The notes below the pieces were generated by a model. The model saw nothing but the letters and a program-made list of their open reading frames with translations. It was not told the DNA's origin and did no database searches. From Saprospirales bacterium (GTDB taxonomy: Bacteria; Bacteroidota; Bacteroidia; Chitinophagales; Saprospiraceae), in the NCBI GenBank assembly GCA_002698985.1, contig PAAY01000082.1, positions 1 to 64,000 of the forward strand: a DNA stretch of 64,000 nt, given 5' to 3'. How positions within the stretch are numbered: the first letter of the stretch is position 1; every line of letters begins with the position of its first letter. Positions 32,854 through 42,782 of the stretch are shown piece by piece. The position numbers and the translations under genes were made by a program.

Positions 32854-35800
32854 ATGAAAAGAACGACCCTCCTTTTTTTATTTGTCCTGGTACTTGGTGC
32901 CCTAAAAGTTGCCGCCCAGCCTACCTTCTCATTTTCCCCACAGCAAGTGGTTGCTGATGAAGGTGAATTGGTATGCCTTGACCTCCGGGTTGAAGACTTC
33001 ACGGACATCCTTGGAATTCGTTTTTCCATCAATTTTGATCCGGGTGTGGTAATGTACCAGAGTATCCAGAATCTTCACCCAAACGTCACCGGTCTCGACC
33101 TGGCAGATTTTGACACCAACCAGTCGGGAATGGGTGTCATCACTTTTGATTGGTCCAACGGGCAGCCGTGCATGGGAGCGATTTCAGGGGTTACCCTACC
33201 TGATGACGAAATACTTTTCACAATATGTTTTCTGGCAACCGGTGAATACGGCAACCATACCTGGGTTGACATCACCGATGATCCCGTGGAGGGGTATGTC
33301 ACACGACTGAATGCCAATTGCAACGACATTGGTGAATTCATCGAGCCAGGTTATATCTCGGTGGGTACACCACCACTGCAAGTCAACATAAGTTCCGGTG
33401 ACGGCTTCAATGGCGATGTGGTCTGTCTGGATTTCGACATTGAAAATTTTGATTCAATCCTATCCTTCCAAAGTTCTATACGCTGGGATTCCACCGTGCT
33501 CTCATTTCAAAGTGTGGAGCCAATGAATTTGCCGAGCTTTTCGCAGGCAAATTTCGGTTTTGAGTTTGTGAGCAGCGGCATCCTGACCGTTTCATGGAAC
33601 ACATTGGCAACGATCGGAGAAACCATTCCCGACGGCACTCAAATCATGCAGGTTTGTTTCAACATCATTGGTGATTGTGGCCAGGCTTCCCAGGTTTTCA
33701 TGTCTGACGATCCGGCCCCCATCGAGGTGGTGAACTATACTGCCGGCGAGGTTGGCGGCAACGACATCGGTTTGCTGCAACAGGAAGGCACAGTGACGGT
33801 AAACTGTTTCGACATCAATAGCATCAATGTGGATATCGAAGACAAGGAAGTCTGCCCCGGAGAGACCTTTACCATCGATGTGACGGTTTCAAATTTTGAC
33901 GATATTGGAAAACTGCAATTCAACCTCAAATACAACGAAAACGTAATTACCCTCGTCAACCCGAAGGTCAGCTTTCCTCAAACCGGCGGCTGTTTTGGAT
34001 TCAACACCGGTTCGGTCAACGTGGCCACCCCCGGTTTGGTAAAAGTAAACTGGAATTCCACCGGCCTCGGTTGTTCGCTTCCGGATAACTTTATCCTGTT
34101 CCGGCTGCATTTCCAGGCTGTGGGTCCCGTGGGTTCCAACAGTACCATCTCAGTTGTGAATCCCATTCTGGTGGACAAGTGGGGCGGCCTTGTGGAAGAC
34201 ATTGGAATCAACAACAACAACGGCCTCGTTAACATCTGTAACATCAACAGCCCGACGCTGGTCGTTGCCTCCATGAACGCCAATCCGGGCGACACCATCT
34301 GCCTTCCGGTAACGGTGAAGGACTTTGAAGAAATCACACGACTGGAATACACCCTTAGCTGGGAGTACAATACACTCCAGTTCCTGAATGTGCAAAACCT
34401 GAACATGTCGGGCCTGACACAAGCCAACTTCAATACGGCGCAGGCCGTCTCGTTGGGTATTATCGGCTTCGAATGGCTGGACAACAATGGCCTGGACATA
34501 CCGGATCAGACCGTCATCTTCGAACTCTGCTTCAGGGTATTGGGTGACCCCGGAGATTGCGCCAGCGTAATATTTGCCGACCAGCCATTTCCCATTCAGG
34601 TTGAGACCATCACTTCCAATAACACCGATGTTGGGCTGAATGGCCAGCCCGGAACGGTTTGCGTCGAAAACCCGCTCAGCTTTGAAGTGATCCTTCCGGA
34701 TGTCATCACCGGCCCCGGAAACCACGTCTGCCTCGACGTGGACGTCAACAGTTTTATCCAGTTGACCCAAATGCAATACACCCTGGCCTGGGATCCCTCC
34801 ATCCTGCAGTTTGACACGGTGCTTTCCACCCCCAACCTGCCGAGTTTTGGCCCCGCCAGTTATGACGACAGCCCCTTCTTCGTTGACGACGGGCAGCTTC
34901 CTATCAACTGGATGGCTCCCAACCAAATTCTCGGAGCTTCAGTGCCCGATGGAGAAACCGCTTTCCAGCTATGCTTCAATGTGATTGGCAATCCCGGTGA
35001 TTGTTCTTCCATCTTTGTAGTTCCTTCGCCTCCGGCAACGATCAACGTCACTTCGGCCACCACAGCTGATGCCAACCTCGGCCTCACGGCCAACGACGGT
35101 TCGGTATGCATCAGCGCCGTCCTCACCCTCGTGGATGCAGTCGTTACGGATGTAGATTGTCCGGATCAGGCCACCGGCGCCATTGACATTACCGTATCCG
35201 GTGGCAGCGGCACCTACTCCTACAACTGGACCGGTAACGGTGTGAATCCGACTTCTGAAGACCAGAGCGGGCTGCTCCCTGGCACTTACAATGTAACCGT
35301 TACGGATGTTTCCAACCCCGGTTTGTTCCTCAACCTCGAATATGAAGTCGGCTTTTCAGCCAATGCAACCATAGCCAATGCAGGTGCTGATACCACCTTC
35401 GCCTGCGGCAACTTCTTCCTCACCCTCAATGGTGGGGGCTCTTCCACAGGGCCAGACATTACCTACCTGTGGCAGCCTTCTGTCGGTGGTGGACTGGTGC
35501 TGCCGGGACAGGAAACAAGTCAGTTTCCACAGGTCATCGGTGGCCAGTGTTATCAGCTCACCGTCACAAATTTATCCACAGGCTGTGTGGCAGTAGATGA
35601 GGTATGCATTGCTGCTCCGCAAAAGCCAGTTGCAATTGCAGAACCCACGCCGGTTCCGCAACTGGATTGTACCCGCGACACCGTTGAACTGGATGGTACT
35701 TTCTCCAGTTTCGGATTTGACTATATCTGGACCACTCCTGACGGACAATTCGTTCCCGGAACGGAAACTTTGCTGACACCAAAAGTAACCGCCGAAGGAT

Positions 35801-38454
35801 TGTACATTTTGACACTCAGTGATCTTGAAACCGGCTGTTCCGACAGCGATAGTGTGTATGTTGTAAGCAATAAGGTACTGCCCACTGCTGATGCAGGACC
35901 TGATGCTGAACTCGGATGTAACGATAACTCTGTGTTTCTGTCCGGTGATTCAATCAGCACAGGAACCGAATTCGTTTACGAATGGTCAGCCATTGCCGGA
36001 GGCGAAGTATGCGGAGTTGCCAACCTCGATTCTGTTGAGGTATGTTCTCCGGGCATGTACCAGCTTTTGGTTACGGACACCACCAATGGTTGTACAGCGC
36101 TGGACACCGTTCTCGTGGCAGGTGACACCCTCAAGCCGGTGATCGATGCCGGTTTGGACACTGCACTTACCTGCCTTGTCTCCTCCATCCAGTTGCAAGG
36201 CGTCATCACCGCCGGCAGTGGCGATTACACCATCAACTGGCAGGACGGCGGCGGCAACATCGTAAGCGGGCAGGGAACCCTTGAGCCGGTTGTAGATGCG
36301 CCTGCCACCTATACCCTGGAAGTTACCGACAACAGCAACGGTTGCATGGCCTTTTCAGAAGTGATCGTTGATGCCGATGTTGATGCACCGGACGTTTCCG
36401 CCAATGCGGATGGTGTCATCAGTTGCGCTGATCCTGATGCCGTACTGACTTATACCGGTTCCACAACGGGCAGCAACATTGTTTACAATTGGTACGATGA
36501 GGCAGCCACCCTGGTGGCAAGTGATACCACAACCACCGTCACTACCCCTGGCACTTACAAGCTGGTGGTGGAGAACCTGCAAAACGGTTGTAAGGATTCT
36601 GTTGAGGTAGTCGTGGAAGATTTGACAATACCTCCTGTCATCGACGCCGGCGACACCAGCAGCATTACCTGTATCGTGGATGAGCCGACCTTGAACGGTT
36701 CTGTTGATCCCGGCAATCAAAACCTGATTATCCAATGGTCAGGTCCCGTGGGCAACTGCATTCAGAATGGCAATTCTCCAACGCCAACGGTAGCATGTAC
36801 GGGAATGTACATCATGACTGTGTTGGACACCCTGACCGGCTGCGTTGCAAAAGATACCACATTTGTTACAGACGACATGACACCGCCGGGTGCCGAAGCC
36901 GGACCTGCAGATACCTTGACCTGTGCCGTAACCGAAGTTACCTTGCAGGGTAGTTCTACTGCCGGAAACGTGAACGTCAGTTGGGAATCGGTACCGGTTG
37001 GACTGCCCATCATGAACCCGGGCACCTTTACACCTACTGTGTCACAGCCGGGAACTTATGCCATGACCGTCGTTTCACTGGACAACGGCTGCAGCAGTTC
37101 TGACCTGGTGACCATTGCGATCGACAATGCGCCACCGCTTGCAGACGCCGGGGTGAATGATACCACCGATTGTGTGAGCACCCTCGGCACCATCGATGCC
37201 AGCGGGTCTGAGCTCACCAACACTGAAATTACCTGGACGGCACTTAGCGGTTCCATTGATCCGGGCGACATCCACAACACGGTAGTCAATGTTGGCGCCG
37301 GAGTTTACGAACTGACGGTGGTTTCGCTGGCCAATGGTTGTGAAGCGAAGGACACCGTGAGCGTGATAGAAAATGGCGACTTGCCAACGGTTGTTGCCGC
37401 CGACCAGGTGCCTTTCGGCTGCCTCGATGAAACTGTACAACTGGATGGTACGGGATCTGAAACCGGACCCAATATTTTCTACAGTTGGACGGATGCTTCA
37501 GGTGCACTCATCGGAAACAACCTCATCGAAACCGTGGATACCACCGGAGCCTTTACGCTGACGGTCTTCGACAACAGCAATGGATGTGCTGACAGCATCA
37601 CCATCGAAGTTGTTCCGGTAATCGACGGAGAACCGGCCACCGCCATGGCAGATGGTGATCCCTGTTCAACTGAAGCAATGCTGCTCGGTAACCAACCCAA
37701 TGGAACCACCGGCATCTGGACAACCCTGACGGGTGCCATCATCGAGGATCCGAATGCCGCAACAACGCTGGCTACCAACCTCGGTGCCGGAGACAACGTG
37801 TTTACCTGGACGCTGTCGCTTGGACATTGTGAGAATTACAGCTCTGCTTCTGTCACGGTCAGCGTGGACCAGGCAAGTGTTGCTGCCAATTTCGATCAGG
37901 TGACCATCGTGCCGGCAGTTGAGGATTCAATCACCCTGGATTTGTTGCAGAACGACGTATTTGGCTCGGAGGGCGTTTCCTTCTCCCTCGTTGATCCCAA
38001 CACCCCAATTGGCGGGCTGACCGTCGATGACAAAGGCTTGATGACCTACGTGAAGCCCAAGTGCTTTGCCGGAACTGTGGAGTTTGACTATTTCATTTGC
38101 AGTGTTGGCTGCCCGGATATTTGCGACACCACCACAGTTCGCATCATCGTCGAAAATGACGATTCGGAAGATTGTAACGATGTGGCCAATGGCATTACAC
38201 CCAACGGCGATGGTGTGAATGACGTCCTGATCTTTGATGTGCTGCTGAACAATCCGAACGAATACCCCAACAACGAGATCATCATCTTCAATCGCTGGGG
38301 AGATGTCGTTTACCAGGCCAGGCCTTACCAAAACGACTGGCGGGGAACCAACAACAGCGGCCAGGACCTGCCGCAGGGCACCTACTATTACATTCTGAAA
38401 CTAAACATTGCTGAAAGCGAAATCATACGAGGTGATATAACCATCCTTCGGTAA
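32854..38454 (+). CDS. Giant T9SS type B surface protein with cohesin-like and Ig-like repeats
   Basis: A 1866-residue secreted adhesin-like protein. After the signal peptide (MKRTTLLFLFVLVLGALKVAAQ) come five cohesin-like domains of about 142 residues (near 25-173, 174-317, 323-464, 465-606 and 607-756), each with a GDxVCLxxxVxxF start and a later SLPDxxxLFxLxFxxxG block. A SprB-like repeat (757-840) with DVDCPDQATGAIDITVSGG follows. Then come nine Ig-like units of about 83 residues, each with one Cys near the start and GC near the end, and a shorter tenth. A beta domain at about 1677-1770 precedes the C-terminal domain 1772-1866 (NGITPNGDGVNDVLIF, IIIFNRWGDVVYQ, LPQGTYYYILKL), the gliding-motility-associated type B signal. 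It likely faces the cell surface, delivered by the upstream PorP/SprF-like protein. Confidence 0.9.
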   Translation: MKRTTLLFLFVLVLGALKVAAQPTFSFSPQQVVADEGELVCLDLRVEDFTDILGIRFSINFDPGVVMYQSIQNLHPNVTGLDLADFDTNQSGMGVITFDWSNGQPCMGAISGVTLPDDEILFTICFLATGEYGNHTWVDITDDPVEGYVTRLNANCNDIGEFIEPGYISVGTPPLQVNISSGDGFNGDVVCLDFDIENFDSILSFQSSIRWDSTVLSFQSVEPMNLPSFSQANFGFEFVSSGILTVSWNTLATIGETIPDGTQIMQVCFNIIGDCGQASQVFMSDDPAPIEVVNYTAGEVGGNDIGLLQQEGTVTVNCFDINSINVDIEDKEVCPGETFTIDVTVSNFDDIGKLQFNLKYNENVITLVNPKVSFPQTGGCFGFNTGSVNVATPGLVKVNWNSTGLGCSLPDNFILFRLHFQAVGPVGSNSTISVVNPILVDKWGGLVEDIGINNNNGLVNICNINSPTLVVASMNANPGDTICLPVTVKDFEEITRLEYTLSWEYNTLQFLNVQNLNMSGLTQANFNTAQAVSLGIIGFEWLDNNGLDIPDQTVIFELCFRVLGDPGDCASVIFADQPFPIQVETITSNNTDVGLNGQPGTVCVENPLSFEVILPDVITGPGNHVCLDVDVNSFIQLTQMQYTLAWDPSILQFDTVLSTPNLPSFGPASYDDSPFFVDDGQLPINWMAPNQILGASVPDGETAFQLCFNVIGNPGDCSSIFVVPSPPATINVTSATTADANLGLTANDGSVCISAVLTLVDAVVTDVDCPDQATGAIDITVSGGSGTYSYNWTGNGVNPTSEDQSGLLPGTYNVTVTDVSNPGLFLNLEYEVGFSANATIANAGADTTFACGNFFLTLNGGGSSTGPDITYLWQPSVGGGLVLPGQETSQFPQVIGGQCYQLTVTNLSTGCVAVDEVCIAAPQKPVAIAEPTPVPQLDCTRDTVELDGTFSSFGFDYIWTTPDGQFVPGTETLLTPKVTAEGLYILTLSDLETGCSDSDSVYVVSNKVLPTADAGPDAELGCNDNSVFLSGDSISTGTEFVYEWSAIAGGEVCGVANLDSVEVCSPGMYQLLVTDTTNGCTALDTVLVAGDTLKPVIDAGLDTALTCLVSSIQLQGVITAGSGDYTINWQDGGGNIVSGQGTLEPVVDAPATYTLEVTDNSNGCMAFSEVIVDADVDAPDVSANADGVISCADPDAVLTYTGSTTGSNIVYNWYDEAATLVASDTTTTVTTPGTYKLVVENLQNGCKDSVEVVVEDLTIPPVIDAGDTSSITCIVDEPTLNGSVDPGNQNLIIQWSGPVGNCIQNGNSPTPTVACTGMYIMTVLDTLTGCVAKDTTFVTDDMTPPGAEAGPADTLTCAVTEVTLQGSSTAGNVNVSWESVPVGLPIMNPGTFTPTVSQPGTYAMTVVSLDNGCSSSDLVTIAIDNAPPLADAGVNDTTDCVSTLGTIDASGSELTNTEITWTALSGSIDPGDIHNTVVNVGAGVYELTVVSLANGCEAKDTVSVIENGDLPTVVAADQVPFGCLDETVQLDGTGSETGPNIFYSWTDASGALIGNNLIETVDTTGAFTLTVFDNSNGCADSITIEVVPVIDGEPATAMADGDPCSTEAMLLGNQPNGTTGIWTTLTGAIIEDPNAATTLATNLGAGDNVFTWTLSLGHCENYSSASVTVSVDQASVAANFDQVTIVPAVEDSITLDLLQNDVFGSEGVSFSLVDPNTPIGGLTVDDKGLMTYVKPKCFAGTVEFDYFICSVGCPDICDTTTVRIIVENDDSEDCNDVANGITPNGDGVNDVLIFDVLLNNPNEYPNNEIIIFNRWGDVVYQARPYQNDWRGTNNSGQDLPQGTYYYILKLNIAESEIIRGDITILR

Positions 38455-38459
38455 ATGTG

Positions 38460-38491
38460 AACAGGCCGGTTGTGAAAACAGCCGGCCTGTT
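38460..38491 (+). terminator. Terminator after the giant type B gene
   Basis: A 14-pair stem, AACAGGCCGGTTGT with ACAGCCGGCCTGTT, including one U-G pair that forms only on the plus strand, closes on a GAAA tetraloop. The T content downstream is modest. Confidence 0.7.
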
Positions 38492-38751
38492 GACTTTACA
38501 TCCCTTTATTCAGTGAATGTTTGAAAATTTGATCAGCTTTTGGCTGGGAAATTGAAAAATGAAAAATACCTGTGTTAACTTGGCCCCCGATTCTGAAAGG
38601 ATCGCAAAACCATGAAATGAATATTGCTGGCTGATTTTCAGTTTTTAAAGAATTGCAGTTAACAAACATACCTCAGCCATCTATCCCACAAACCGCTTGC
38701 AAGGATCCCCACGTTGAGTACTTTGTACTGTCGCCTTCGCAACCACCTTGT

Positions 38752-38759
38752 TATCTTTG
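38752..38759 (+). promoter_or_regulatory. -7 element for the dockerin-bearing gene
   Basis: TATCTTTG matches TAnnTTTG; the leader to the ATG at 38854 would be about 90 nt. With the terminator before it, the gene is likely an independent unit. Confidence 0.5.
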
Positions 38760-38853
38760 ATTTTGGTTGCTAAGTGTTACAAAAAGTGCATCCAGAGGGA
38801 CCGTCCCCACCGGTTACATAAATATTCTGCCGGTAACCAAGGATTGCAAGCAC

Positions 38854-41800
38854 ATGAAATTAACTTACCAAACTTTACGCCCCTTACTGATACCCCTAGC
38901 CCTGTGCCTTGGGCTATGCTTTCCTTTTGTAGCCTCTGCCACCAACACCTTTCTTGATACCACGCTCGTTTGCAACAACCTCGTACAGGTTTCACTTGAC
39001 CAGAATTGCGAAGCACTGATAGAACCGGATGATATTCTGGAAGGCTACAATGGCAACTGGAACGATGTGGTAGTTGATATTACCGATACCATTGGAACCA
39101 TTATCGACAATCCCGTAACAGGACAATGGGTTGGCGAGCAGCTGATAGTGGTGGTCACCCATGTGCCGTCCGGAAATTTTTGTACGGGGCACATTTTGGT
39201 GGAGGACAAATTGCCGCCAGTGCTGCAATGCCAGAACTATGAGATTCCCTGTTACCAGGAACTGGAGAACCAGCTGTACCCAACTGCGGTGGACAACTGT
39301 GACCCCAATCCAACCGTGAATCTGGTTGACTTTCTGGTGGACAACAGCGACCCTTGCGGCCCTATCACTATTTACAGGACTTTCATTGCTTTTGACAATC
39401 AGAATAATTTCTCCGATACCTGCGTACAGGTGTTGACCACTTACATTCCAGGAGTACCGGTTTTTCCGAAGGATACGATCTGGGAGTGCGATGTTTACAA
39501 TGCCTATCCTAACGTGGCAGGGCCTACCAAATTAACTGGTGTCTTGTCAACCACAGGTTCTGGCACTCCTGATGTTGCCGTCGGAATGTTTTGCCCGTTT
39601 ACGGTTGGGCACACTGATTTCACCATTTCCGGTTGTGAAGACGGATTTACCATTCTGAGAACCTGGACGGTGATGAACTGGTGTACGGGCGAGATTTTTA
39701 CCGAAGGGGCAAATGGCGAAGACAACATCCAGCTGATTAAAGTCGAAGATTCGACGCCTCCTGTCATAGTGATGCCTCCATTTGAAGTTGGAGCCAATGT
39801 GCCCGCGTCCGGCAACAATGAGTGCCGTTCCATCAGCTTCCTCCCACCTGCGGCTGTAACCGATAATTGCAACGGGTTTACCCAAAGGATTTTTACCCCG
39901 ATTGGCGAGGCTGAATACCTCAATGGCGTCAACGGCAACAATGGCGGACTTATCCCTCAGCCGGGGCTTCCGTTGGGTACGCATACCATCATTTACGAAG
40001 CAACCGATGCCTGTGGCAACAAAGACACCTTGCATGTGCAGCTATCAGTTGTGGACAATACGGCTCCTGTTGCGGTTTGTGATGAGATCACTTCCGTAGC
40101 ATTGAGCAGCGATGGCATGGCTGAAATCTTTGCTGCGGACCTTGACGATGGCTCTCACGACGACTGTTGCCTGGATAGCTTCGCAATTAAAAGGCTGGTT
40201 AACTGGTGTAGCCCGGATGATACCCTTTTTGCCGCCACAACCACTTTCTGTTGCTCCGATGCTGGAACTGCACAGGAAGTGATTGTGCGTGTTTTTGATT
40301 GCTTTGGTAATTACAACGATTGCCAGGTTACCGTGAACGTTGAAGAGAAAGAACCGCCGCTTTTCATCTCATGCCCTCCGACTGCGACCGTTAGTTGTGC
40401 GTATTATTCCGATTCTCTTGACATTCCACTAAGCAATGGTGACTATAGTGTTCTGGATACCTTTGGTTTTCCGGAACTGTTTGACAACTGTGGCATCGTG
40501 TGGCTGTCAGATACCGTGTGGCTGGATATTGACCAGTGTCTTCAGGGCACCATCTGGCGGGAATGGACAGTGACAGACCCCGGCCACAATGACACACTGA
40601 GTTGCCAGTCTTCGGTCAATGTGGAGCACGTCTCCGATTGGGTGGTGCAATTTCCTGCGGACGTCACCCTTGAATGTGACGACAGCTTGCCTCCTTCCGG
40701 AGAACCTTCCGTTTTCTTCGAAAATTGTGAGTTGGTAGCTGTTTCGTTTGATGACGATGTGTTCACTGTGGTACCGGATGCCTGCTATAAAATCCAGCGT
40801 ACATGGACGGTCATCAATTGGTGCGCCGTTGGCGATCCGATAGAAAATGTGGTCGTAGAATCGTCTGAACTGGAACTGGGCTTTGACCTGAATGGCGATG
40901 ATCAACTTAGCGACCGTGTGTTCCAGGATGGTCTGAACCTGTCAAACTTCAGCCAGGGGGATTCACTTTCCGGGGCCACTCCGGACGGAATCATCGAGTT
41001 CAGCCAGATTATCAAAGTCATTGACAACGTGGCACCGGTCATTAGCTGCCCGACCTTGCAATATTTTTGTACTTCAGGATCGACATGTTTTGCCAGCATC
41101 ATGCTGGAAGCGCCCCTGGTTGATGATTGCGCCGACGATATCGTCCTCGAAGCTTCAGGTGAACTTGGCAGTGGATTCGGGCCTTTTGAGGATGTACCTC
41201 CCGGGATTTATGCCATGAACTTTTATGCCAGTGACAATTGCAACAACACCTCCCATTGCGAAGTGCTGCTGGTGGTGGAGGATTGCAAAGCCCCGACACC
41301 TTATTGTGTAAACGGCTTGAGCATAACTCTTAATCAGGACACTTCCGTCACCGTCAATGCCGTCAACTTCGATGCTGGCAGTTTTGACAATTGCGACAAT
41401 AACCTGCAATTCTCTTTCTCTCCGGACGTGAATGACACCGAGATGACCTTCGACTGTTATTCGCTCGGTTTCGTCATTGTGGATGTATATGTAACTGATG
41501 ATGCCGGCAACCAGAGCTTCTGCGAAACTTTTGTTTTCGTTGATGATAACCAGGGCGTTTGCCAGGGGCCACCTTTGATCGGCGGAAAGGTGAAGAAGGA
41601 GAATGACGTGCCGGTCAAAAATGTCACAATGACCCTGAACGGTTCCGGTCAGGCACCCAAGATCACCGGTGAGGATGGGATTTATTCTTTCGAAGCGGAA
41701 TTCGGAAATGATTATACTGTTGCAGCGAAAAAAGATGTGTACCCCCTGAATGGTGTCACCACCTATGACCTTGTGCTAATCAGTAAGCACATTCTTGCCA

Positions 41801-42105
41801 TTGACACCCTGGACAGTCCCTATAAGATCATTGCGGCTGATGCCAACAACTCCAAAACGATCACCACCGCAGACATGGTGGAGATCAGAAAGCTGATCCT
41901 GCAGGTAACGACCAAATTTCCGGAGGGTGTTCCCTCCTGGCGTTTCGTGCCCAAGGATTACGACTTTCCCGATCCATTGAATCCCTTCCTGGAAGAGTTC
42001 CCGGAGGTGATCAGCATCAATGATTTCAACCAGGCAATCCTGGATGCGCATTTCGTGGCCATCAAGGTTGGAGATGTAAATCTGAGTGCCTTACCGGATC
42101 AGTAA
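38854..42105 (+). CDS. HYR-like multidomain secreted protein with C-terminal dockerin-like domain
   Basis: A 1083-residue exported protein. The start at 38854 gives a signal peptide (MKLTYQTLRPLLIPLALCLG and on to VASA). Residues 30-905 are Cys- and Asp-rich HYR/Ig-like beta units, seen as repeated CDPNPTVNLVD, TDNCNGFTQ, DACGNKDTLHVQLSVVDNTAP and SDNCNNTSHCEVLLVVEDC. A carboxypeptidase-regulatory-like fold (910-960, GGKVKKENDVPVKNVTMTL) precedes a dockerin-type region: NGVTTYDLVLISKHIL (966-981) and ADANNSKTITTADMVEIRKL (995-1014; Asp/Asn at calcium positions), ending FVAIKVGDVNLSALPDQ. No T9SS type A or B sorting domain follows. The cohesin-like partner lies just upstream. Its function is unknown; the dockerin assignment is by pattern. 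Confidence 0.85.
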   Translation: MKLTYQTLRPLLIPLALCLGLCFPFVASATNTFLDTTLVCNNLVQVSLDQNCEALIEPDDILEGYNGNWNDVVVDITDTIGTIIDNPVTGQWVGEQLIVVVTHVPSGNFCTGHILVEDKLPPVLQCQNYEIPCYQELENQLYPTAVDNCDPNPTVNLVDFLVDNSDPCGPITIYRTFIAFDNQNNFSDTCVQVLTTYIPGVPVFPKDTIWECDVYNAYPNVAGPTKLTGVLSTTGSGTPDVAVGMFCPFTVGHTDFTISGCEDGFTILRTWTVMNWCTGEIFTEGANGEDNIQLIKVEDSTPPVIVMPPFEVGANVPASGNNECRSISFLPPAAVTDNCNGFTQRIFTPIGEAEYLNGVNGNNGGLIPQPGLPLGTHTIIYEATDACGNKDTLHVQLSVVDNTAPVAVCDEITSVALSSDGMAEIFAADLDDGSHDDCCLDSFAIKRLVNWCSPDDTLFAATTTFCCSDAGTAQEVIVRVFDCFGNYNDCQVTVNVEEKEPPLFISCPPTATVSCAYYSDSLDIPLSNGDYSVLDTFGFPELFDNCGIVWLSDTVWLDIDQCLQGTIWREWTVTDPGHNDTLSCQSSVNVEHVSDWVVQFPADVTLECDDSLPPSGEPSVFFENCELVAVSFDDDVFTVVPDACYKIQRTWTVINWCAVGDPIENVVVESSELELGFDLNGDDQLSDRVFQDGLNLSNFSQGDSLSGATPDGIIEFSQIIKVIDNVAPVISCPTLQYFCTSGSTCFASIMLEAPLVDDCADDIVLEASGELGSGFGPFEDVPPGIYAMNFYASDNCNNTSHCEVLLVVEDCKAPTPYCVNGLSITLNQDTSVTVNAVNFDAGSFDNCDNNLQFSFSPDVNDTEMTFDCYSLGFVIVDVYVTDDAGNQSFCETFVFVDDNQGVCQGPPLIGGKVKKENDVPVKNVTMTLNGSGQAPKITGEDGIYSFEAEFGNDYTVAAKKDVYPLNGVTTYDLVLISKHILAIDTLDSPYKIIAADANNSKTITTADMVEIRKLILQVTTKFPEGVPSWRFVPKDYDFPDPLNPFLEEFPEVISINDFNQAILDAHFVAIKVGDVNLSALPDQ

Positions 42106-42113
42106 AAAAAATG

Positions 42114-42142
42114 GCCGGATATGCTTTTTTGGCATATCCGGC
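42114..42142 (-). terminator. Terminator, mainly for the minus-strand gene 42222-42512
   Basis: An 11-bp perfect stem GCCGGATATGC/GCATATCCGGC has its T tract on the minus strand (from the A-run before the left arm) but none on the plus strand. It thus ends the minus-strand transcript and may partly stop the plus-strand one from the dockerin-bearing gene. Confidence 0.7.
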
Positions 42143-42221
42143 ACTGGTCTTTAGGACAAAACGGGGGGATTGGGAGGTTTAAAGTGTTTCCACTTTAGTT
42201 GCTCGGCCCCGGGAATTTTCT

Positions 42222-42512
42222 TCAGGCAGCCTGGTGTGTTTCAAGGCTGAAATTCTGAACGTATTTCTGGCGGCTCTTCAAATTGGTTACCATTTCTAAG
42301 TTGAGGGTGCATTTCTCAAATTGAAGCGCTGCTATCTGACTTTCAAAAGCGTTGTTCAGTAGTTCTTTGGAGGATAAGAGTACACCGGTGAATTTTCCGG
42401 CTTCTGATTGGAATTGCTGCATCACTTTTTTGACACCATCCAGCGGGTCAGTTTGGGAGCTGGTATTCAGCAATTCAACGGTGAGGGCGAGTTTAATTTG
42501 GCGAGTGTTCAT
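42222..42512 (-). CDS. Small hypothetical protein
   Basis: A 96-residue, probably cytoplasmic, mostly helical protein (MNTRQIKLALTVELLNTSS, then amphipathic helices with QQFQSEAGKFTGVLLSS and ALQFEKCTLNLEMVTNL). No signal peptide or motif is seen, and I do not recognise it. Support comes from a normal frame length, amino-acid make-up, and a minus-strand terminator 80 nt downstream. It is a single gene between two plus-strand units. Confidence 0.6.
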   Translation of the reverse strand: MNTRQIKLALTVELLNTSSQTDPLDGVKKVMQQFQSEAGKFTGVLLSSKELLNNAFESQIAALQFEKCTLNLEMVTNLKSRQKYVQNFSLETHQAA

Positions 42513-42782
42513 AGAGATTACATTTAAAAACCGGTTTCGGAATGTCGTTCGTGGAATGGCCTTTAAACTCCAAGTTAGCCCTCGTTGTTGCAGTTTTTAG
42601 ATTAAAAGATTGTTAAATGGTATCTTTCTGACCCGAAGCGGAAAATTGACTGACCGAAGCGTTTCCATTCCAAAGTTGGTTGGTGATTATTTCACCGGGA
42701 AACAGTCAGATTTCTTTTCTTTGTTTCGTTATATCAAACTGGTTGATCGTCACCCGGTTGGCTGTGAACAAAACCAAAAACA

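Larger units (their letters stand above)
38455..38853. other. Intergenic region between the two giant surface genes
   Basis: About 400 nt. It contains a terminator (38460-38491) and a -7 element (38752-38759). Nothing else is recognised. Confidence 0.6.

Noticed and set aside
31711-38759. TTTG placed 26 nt before several -7 elements (31711/31741, 38722/38752, and minus 31477/31447), as an alternative promoter spacing
   Set aside because: TTTG is common, and other promoters in the window have the normal 17-20 nt spacing; three matches are not convincing.
32854-42105. A degradative cellulosome
   Set aside because: Cohesin- and dockerin-like domains are present, but no glycoside hydrolase or carbohydrate-binding module is fused to them in this window.
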